NCBI RefSeq assembly: GCF_900699765.1
Contig: NZ_CAADHO010000006.1
Span: 165,770-229,769 of the forward strand
Length of the DNA stretch: 64,000 nt
From: Desulfoluna butyratoxydans
Lineage (GTDB): Bacteria; Desulfobacterota; Desulfobacteria; Desulfobacterales; Desulfolunaceae
Reading direction: 5' to 3'
The notes below the pieces were generated by a model. It was not told the origin of the DNA and searched no databases. It saw nothing but the letters and a program-made list of their open reading frames with translations. The number at the start of each line of letters is the position of its first letter. Positions within the stretch are counted from its first letter, which is position 1. Position numbers and translations under genes: made by a program. Positions 59,184-64,000 of the stretch are shown here, one piece after another.

Positions 59184-60188
59184 TCAGCTCACCCTGGCCT
59201 GGAGGCGTTTGATTTCGTCGATGTTGCCCATGACCACCAGGGTCATGCCCGAGGCCAGCAGGGTGTCGGCCTTGGGGTTGAAGAGGGTGGTCTCTTTGTC
59301 CTTGAGCCCCAGGACCAGAAGGTCGTGTTCCCGCCTCAGGTCGGTTTCGGAGAGTCGCCGGCCGTCCATGGGGGAGCCCGGGGTGATGGGCAGCTCGTGG
59401 ATCCGTAAGGGGCCCTGTTCGCTGCGCAGCATCTGATCCAGAAAGTCCACGGCGGCTGGCCGGACCATTTCCGAGGCCATGCGCAGGGCACCGATGGTGT
59501 TGGGGGAGACGATGCTGTCGGCCCCTGCCTTGGTGAACTTGGGGGCCATTTTCGGGTCGCTTACCTGGGCGACGATGCGCAGGTCTTTGTTCATCATACG
59601 GGCGGTCATGGTGACGTAGAGGCTGTCCTTGTCCTGGGGCAGGGCAATGACCACCCCCTTGGCCCGGTCGATGCCAGCCTTTTCCAGGTTGGCGTCGTCG
59701 GTGGGGTCCCCCTCGATAAAGAGGATGTGGTGTGCCGAAAGGCTTGCTGCGGCAGGGTCGTTTTCCTGCTCGATGATCACCACCTGCTCTCCGCAGGTGA
59801 GCAGCTCGTTGGCCAGGGGGCGTCCTGTTTCGCCACCCCCCACCAGGATGATGTGACCGGTGAGGCGATTGATCTCTCGGTTCATGCGTCTTCTCCTTCG
59901 CACACCGGAAAGTTCCCCTTCGATGAGAAAGGCGGTGATGGAGCTGATGGCATAGAGAATGAACCCCATGCCGAAGGTGATGAGGCCCATGGTGAAGATC
60001 TGGGCCGCGATGCTGCTGGAGACGTCCAGGATCTCTCCGTAGCCCACACTGGTGATGGAGATGACCGTCATGTAGAGGCAGTCGATCCAGCGCTCCTGGC
60101 CATGGAAGATGAGGAAGTAGCCGGCGGTGCCGATGGCCACCACCACGAGGATGCCCAGCAGAAAGGTGGTGATTCGCTTCTGAATCAT
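59184..60188 (-). CDS. Two-helix potassium channel with RCK (TrkA-N/C) domain
   Basis: 334 residues. Membrane segments are at about 7-27 and 62-88, with the K+ selectivity filter TSVGYGE at 46-52. The TrkA-N nucleotide-binding domain begins HIILVGGGETGRPLA near 112, and a TrkA-C domain follows after ~245. This is the MthK-like layout of ligand-gated K+ channels. GGAGGAG precedes ATG 60188. The PD40 cytochrome gene starts one base after its stop. Confidence 0.9.
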   Translation of the reverse strand: MIQKRITTFLLGILVVVAIGTAGYFLIFHGQERWIDCLYMTVISITSVGYGEILDVSSSIAAQIFTMGLITFGMGFILYAISSITAFLIEGELSGVRRRRRMNREINRLTGHIILVGGGETGRPLANELLTCGEQVVIIEQENDPAAASLSAHHILFIEGDPTDDANLEKAGIDRAKGVVIALPQDKDSLYVTMTARMMNKDLRIVAQVSDPKMAPKFTKAGADSIVSPNTIGALRMASEMVRPAAVDFLDQMLRSEQGPLRIHELPITPGSPMDGRRLSETDLRREHDLLVLGLKDKETTLFNPKADTLLASGMTLVVMGNIDEIKRLQARVS

Positions 60189-60412
60189 GGACGGTGCCTC
60201 CTCCGGGGAGCGTTCCCGGGTTTGCGAATGCCCCTCGGGCTAAGCGGCTTGGGGTGGTTCGTGTGTCGATGTCTTTGAAAGACGGTGGCCGTTACGGTGC
60301 GCTTCGTAAGAATGCACGTTTTATGTCTAATAATAAGGTGACACAAATTGGCCGTGAAATCGATGGCCGGAGATTTTTTTTCCATGGGCGGGGGCCCGGG
60401 AAGGCGTGTTCA

Positions 60413-60441
60413 GGTCCGGGGGGCATAAGCCTCCCCGGACC
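60413..60441 (-). terminator. Hairpin after iorB
   Basis: GGTCCGGGG/CCCCGGACC nine-base stem with an 11-base loop, 20 bases past the iorB stop. The T tract is weak. Confidence 0.45.
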
Positions 60442-60461
60442 CTGTCGTGATTCGCGGAGCT

Positions 60462-61055
60462 TTAGTGCTTTGCCGCTTCGGCAAAGCCAAGCTCAAAGGC
60501 TTTCAGGTTCACGTCCACAAAGGCTTTTTTGGTCTTGGTGGAGATGGCCTCGCGGATGGCGTCGGCGCTGATGGGCAGGACGCCGGTCTCAATGAGGGCG
60601 CCCAGGAGCACCATGTTCACCGAAAGGACGTTGCCGGCCTCTTCGGCGAGCTTGACGGCGTCAAAGGCGATGAGGCGCCTGGTTTTGTTTGCCAGCAGCT
60701 CGGTGACCTTGTCGATCTCCGGGTACACCCCTTTGCCGATGGCCACGGTAAAGGGGGGCAGGGGGGAGAGGTTGGTGATGGTCACGGTCTCTTCTTTGCA
60801 GCGTCCCAGGGCCCGGAGGGCCTCGGAGGGCTCAAAGCTGACGAAGACATCGGCTTCGCCGTCAGAGATGATGGTGCTTTCGGCATCGCCGAAGACGATG
60901 GAGGATTCCACCACCCCGCCCCTCTGGGCCATGCCGTGTATCTCGCTCATGTGCACGGGGATGCCCTGGAGCAGAGCCGCTTCGCCCAGAACCCGGGACG
61001 CCAGGAGGTTGCCCTGTCCGCCCACCGCCACGATGATCAGTCTTTTGGTATCCAT
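60462..61055 (-). CDS. iorB: Indolepyruvate:ferredoxin oxidoreductase beta subunit
   Basis: 197 residues from ATG 61055 (AAGGTGA upstream). The gamma-like ferredoxin oxidoreductase domain begins LIIVAVGGQGNLLASRVLGEAA and includes MSEIHGMAQRGGVVESSI near 35-52, the classic POR/IOR gamma signature. It pairs with IorA to oxidise aryl-pyruvates from aromatic amino acid transamination to aryl-acetyl-CoA with ferredoxin as acceptor. It lies downstream of iorA by 97 bases. Confidence 0.93.
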   Translation of the reverse strand: MDTKRLIIVAVGGQGNLLASRVLGEAALLQGIPVHMSEIHGMAQRGGVVESSIVFGDAESTIISDGEADVFVSFEPSEALRALGRCKEETVTITNLSPLPPFTVAIGKGVYPEIDKVTELLANKTRRLIAFDAVKLAEEAGNVLSVNMVLLGALIETGVLPISADAIREAISTKTKKAFVDVNLKAFELGFAEAAKH

Positions 61056-61152
61056 ATGGGTGTCACCTTGTGTTGAAAAAAGGTTATGACGAAGGCTATG
61101 CCCGTTTTTTTGGAAACGGGCGTGGCCGGTGTCGTTCATGGAGCCGCTCTGC

Positions 61153-63006
61153 CTACTTTTTCACGGGCAGGATGGCGTTTTCAGGGCAGATCTGGGCGCA
61201 GATGGCGCAGCCGGCGCACATATCCTCGTTGATCCGGACCCGTCCCCCTTCGGTGGTGAAGGCGGGGCAGGCGATGGTGTCGATGCAGTCCCTGTGGTTC
61301 TTGCACTTCTCGGGGTTCACCTGGAACTTCTTGCCGGTGAGCTGCTTGAGGCTCTTGGCGTAGAGGGTGCACTTCTCCTTGGCGATGACCACCGAGACCC
61401 CTTCAAACTCCACGGCTTCCTTGATGGCAGCGATGCTCTTCTTGAGGTTGTAGGGACGGACCACGGAGACGTGCTTGACGCCTGCGGCTTTCACGAGCCC
61501 TTCGATGTCGATGGAGTTGTACCCTTCAAAACCCATCTCGTCCATGTCCACGCCGGGGTTGGGCTGGTGGCCCGTCATACCGGTGATGCGGTTGTCAAGG
61601 ATCACCAGGGTGAAGTTGTGGTTGTTGAACACCGCGTTCATCAGGCCCATGATGCCGGAGTGGAAGAAGGTGGAGTCTCCGACAAAGGAGATGACCTTCT
61701 TGTCCGTCACCGTGGAAAAACCTGCCGAGGTGCTGGTGGAGGCGCCCATGCAGAGCACAAAGTCCCCGGTGGCAAGGGGAGGCATAAAGCCCAGGGTGTA
61801 GCAGCCGATGTCCGAGGGGAACATGACGTCCATGCCCTGGGTGGCCTGCTTCACCGCGTAGAATGTTGCCCGGTGGGAACAGCCGGCGCAGAGGTTGGGG
61901 GGACGGTTGGGGATTTCGGGTACGTTGGAGGTGTCCACGCTCTGGCTGGGGACCGGGGCCAGCTCAAAATAGGAGGCCATGACGTTGCGGACCATCTTGG
62001 GGTCGAATTCGTAGAGGCGGGAGAAGAGGTGTTCCCCTTTGCCGCAGATGGGCAGGGTGAGCCCGTTCTCCTGGGCCACGGCCTTGACCGCCTCTTCCAT
62101 GAAGGGCTCGCCCTCTTCCACCACGAGGACCTTGTCGCAGCCCTTGATGAAATCGAGGACCAGGGCTTTGGGCAGGGGGTTGGAGAAGCCGATGCGCAGG
62201 ATTTTTACCTTGTCGGTGGCGCCTAAGTCCTTGAGGCCGTCTTTGACGTAGCTGTAGCTGACACCGTTGACGATGACGCCCAACGATCCGCTTCCGTCCA
62301 CCTTGTTGAGGGGGGAGGTGCAGGCGATCTCTTCTGCTTTGTCCAGGTTGGCCAGGAGCTTTACGTGGAGGCCCCGTGAGACGGCGGGAACGGTGACGCA
62401 GCGCATGGGGTCCTTGGTGAAGTCGCCCTTGGTTTTGCGTTCGGTGATCTCGCCCAGCTCCACCACGCCGGTGGAGTGGTTGATGCGGGTGGTGGTCCTC
62501 AGGATCACGGGCTCGCCCAGGGCTTCGGAGAGTTCAAAGGCCTGCTTGGTCATCTCCTTGGCTTCGGCAACGGAGGAGGGCTCCAGCACGGGGAGCCCGG
62601 CGAGCTTGCCGTAGTAGCGGTTGTCCTGCTCGTTCTGGCTGGAGAACATAAAGGGGTCGTCGGCGGTTAAGATCACCATGCCGCCGGTGACGCCGATGTA
62701 GGCAAGGGTGAGAAGGGCGTCGGCCGCCACGTTCATCCCCACGTGCTTCATCACGCACATGCTTCGTACGCCGCAGTTCGCCGCTGCCGCAGACACCTCC
62801 ACGGAGACCTTTTCATTGATGCTGTACTCGAAATAGAGATCGCTTTCTTTCGACATCTGAAAAAAGTTGAGGGAAATCTCCGACGAAGGCGTCCCGGGAT
62901 AAGAGGCGGTAAACGCGACGCCGGCTTCAATGGCGCCCCGTGCAATGGCCTCGTTGCCCAGCATGAGCATCTTCTGGCCCGGGTTGTCTGTGAGAAGCTT
63001 GTGCAT
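61153..63006 (-). CDS. iorA: Indolepyruvate:ferredoxin oxidoreductase alpha subunit
   Basis: 617 residues. N-terminal pyrimidine domain (LGNEAIARGAIEAGVAFTASYPGTPSSEI near 16-44). TPP domain near 370-470 with CAGCSHRATFYAV and VGDSTFFHSGIMGLMNAVFNN (GDS..N). Two [4Fe-4S] clusters near the end: CKNHRDCIDTIACP and CAGCAICAQICPENAI. It is oxygen sensitive and typical of anaerobes. AAGGA precedes ATG 63006. A promoter-like pair is upstream. Confidence 0.95.
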   Translation of the reverse strand: MHKLLTDNPGQKMLMLGNEAIARGAIEAGVAFTASYPGTPSSEISLNFFQMSKESDLYFEYSINEKVSVEVSAAAANCGVRSMCVMKHVGMNVAADALLTLAYIGVTGGMVILTADDPFMFSSQNEQDNRYYGKLAGLPVLEPSSVAEAKEMTKQAFELSEALGEPVILRTTTRINHSTGVVELGEITERKTKGDFTKDPMRCVTVPAVSRGLHVKLLANLDKAEEIACTSPLNKVDGSGSLGVIVNGVSYSYVKDGLKDLGATDKVKILRIGFSNPLPKALVLDFIKGCDKVLVVEEGEPFMEEAVKAVAQENGLTLPICGKGEHLFSRLYEFDPKMVRNVMASYFELAPVPSQSVDTSNVPEIPNRPPNLCAGCSHRATFYAVKQATQGMDVMFPSDIGCYTLGFMPPLATGDFVLCMGASTSTSAGFSTVTDKKVISFVGDSTFFHSGIMGLMNAVFNNHNFTLVILDNRITGMTGHQPNPGVDMDEMGFEGYNSIDIEGLVKAAGVKHVSVVRPYNLKKSIAAIKEAVEFEGVSVVIAKEKCTLYAKSLKQLTGKKFQVNPEKCKNHRDCIDTIACPAFTTEGGRVRINEDMCAGCAICAQICPENAILPVKK

Positions 63007-63517
63007 GGCAAAATTCCTTATGGATGGGTGTTGACGTTCTCGTTAAAGTTAAATCTCCATTTTTTTAGACGTGATAGCCCCGAATGTCAAGGCCTTGGGC
63101 CACTGACGCCGGGGAAAAACAGGAAGACGCGGGGGTTGCCTTCTCTTCGGACGGTCATAATAAGGAGGGGTTTCGGACCGTTTCTCTGCCGGATGGGCAC
63201 CCTGTCTTCAGGCGGTGTTCTTTTCGGTGCAGATGGGTTAAAAAGAAGGTTCGAAAATGAACAAGATGTTCGTTTCGAGAGGTAAAAAAGTGCGGAAATG
63301 TTCGTCTTGGAAAACCTTCGCCTGTCATGGCCCAAAACCCTTTACAAGGCCTCTGGTTATACATTAAGAGGAAGTGTAATTTGTTTAAGATCGGGCCGTT
63401 TGGTGTTGTTTTTTCCAAAGGAACAGACGCTTGAGATGCCCGTCAACATATATTTACGCAACGGTGTCGCCGCGTTAAGGCCGGCCCCGTTGTCTGGGAA
63501 GGGTGGTACGCTCCTAT
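63007..63517. other. Divergent intergenic region between iorA and rdgB
   Basis: 511 bases, no repeat module. The iorA promoter candidate is at 63062-63090. An open frame at 63298-63519 has no family resemblance and is rejected. Confidence 0.4.
63062..63090 (-). promoter_or_regulatory. Candidate promoter of iorAB
   Basis: On the minus strand: perfect TTGACA, 17-base spacer, TAAAAA (4/6 to consensus). It lies about 55 bases before ATG 63006. Confidence 0.45.
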
Positions 63518-64000
63518 GAGTAAATCCGTTATTCTTGTTCTGGCCACACGGAACAAGGGAAAGACCGAAGAGATCCGGGCCCTGCTGGCCGGGTTCCCGG
63601 TTGAATTGAAGAACCTCGACGACTTCGGGCCCATTCCCGAAGTGATTGAGGATGGGGACACCTTTGACGATAACGCCTATAAAAAGGCGAGTTTTACGGC
63701 TCGTGTTCTGGGCTACCCTGCCATCGCCGATGATTCGGGGCTGGTGGTGGAGGCCCTGAATGGTGAGCCCGGGGTCTACTCGGCCCGATATGCCGGGGAG
63801 AACGCTGACGACGCAGCCAATAACGCCAAGCTTCTGGAACAGATGGCTGGTGTTGAAGATCGCAGAGCGGCGTTTCAGTGTGTTCTCTCCATCGCCATGC
63901 CCACCGGGCAGGCCCTAACCTATGAAGGTCGCTGCGACGGGGTGATTGCCCAGGCACCTTCGGGAGAGGGCGGCTTTGGCTACGACCCGCTCTTTTTCTG
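63518..64000 (+). CDS. rdgB: XTP/dITP diphosphatase (HAM1/RdgB), cut by window end
   Basis: 161 residues are present, the C-terminus beyond 64000. Starts VLATRNKGKTEEIRALLAG with the nucleotide-binding TRNKGK at 11-16. Catalytic acidic region DNAYKKA..A near 52-65, ADDSGLVVEALNGEPGVYSARYAGE near 72-96 and GGFGYDPLFF at the cut end are all RdgB signatures. It removes non-canonical purine triphosphates (ITP, XTP) from the pool. GGGAAGGG lies upstream of ATG 63518. Confidence 0.95.

Noticed and set aside
63298..63519. 73-residue frame before rdgB
   Set aside because: No start site, no family resemblance and overlap with the rdgB start.

Overview
The window is a 64 kb piece of a GC-rich bacterial chromosome with densely packed single genes and short operons on both strands. 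The gene set points to an anaerobic deltaproteobacterium (Desulfobacterota, probably a Desulfobacteraceae or Desulfoluna-like sulfate reducer). It includes LL-diaminopimelate aminotransferase, indolepyruvate:ferredoxin oxidoreductase, bifunctional proline catabolism, polyhydroxyalkanoate synthesis, TAXI-type binding proteins, an HpnN-like RND/MlaC pair and a PanP-type decarboxylase. No rRNA, tRNA, CRISPR array, phage or transposase gene was seen. The taxonomic call is an inference from gene content, not from a marker tree.

Layout. 1-5.5 kb: an exported metallo-beta-lactamase fold protein (cut by the window edge), an AcuI/YhdH reductase, an MscS channel, an HD-GYP protein, exonuclease III and thiol peroxidase. 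6-14 kb: C1 and amino acid metabolism, with a GcvT-serine hydroxymethyltransferase fusion, a FadR-type regulator with its own promoter and operator, and a PutA-like enzyme. 14.5-18.5 kb: a beta-CASP nuclease, a FUSC membrane protein and a nucleosidase. 18.9-23.1 kb: a PHA locus with phaE, a class III phaC, a second class I/II-like synthase and a MaoC hydratase. 23.7-30 kb: an old yellow enzyme, cardiolipin synthase, and a three-gene unit coding for a Ser/Arg-rich TAXI protein, a YjfK-like (DUF2491) protein and a YjfJ/PspA-like protein. 30-33.5 kb: RND exporter plus MlaC. 34-41.8 kb: nitronate monooxygenase, cation/proton antiporter, DegV, TAXI lipoprotein, DapL, phosphopantetheinyl transferase. 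42-45.6 kb: parA, parB and an IspH-UbiA fusion. 46-54.7 kb: M48 protease, EF-G, GerMN lipoprotein-like protein, PanP, a pyruvate-kinase-C-like protein, TrpS. 55-64 kb: cis/trans fatty acid isomerase, a c-type cytochrome with PD40 repeats, a K+ channel, IorBA and the start of rdgB.

The most unusual signal is not a gene. More than a dozen intergenic regions carry modular hairpin repeats. Their loops are conserved, but their outer stems differ from copy to copy while staying complementary. Many of these composites are bracketed by the same 11-base inverted sequence (GCCTCCGGCGG and its complement), which elsewhere in the window forms a plain transcription terminator. The pattern looks like a structured DNA or RNA element that multiplies inside or next to terminators. 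Three domain fusions or associations also deserve attention: GcvT-SHMT, IspH-UbiA, and the TAXI/YjfK/YjfJ unit.
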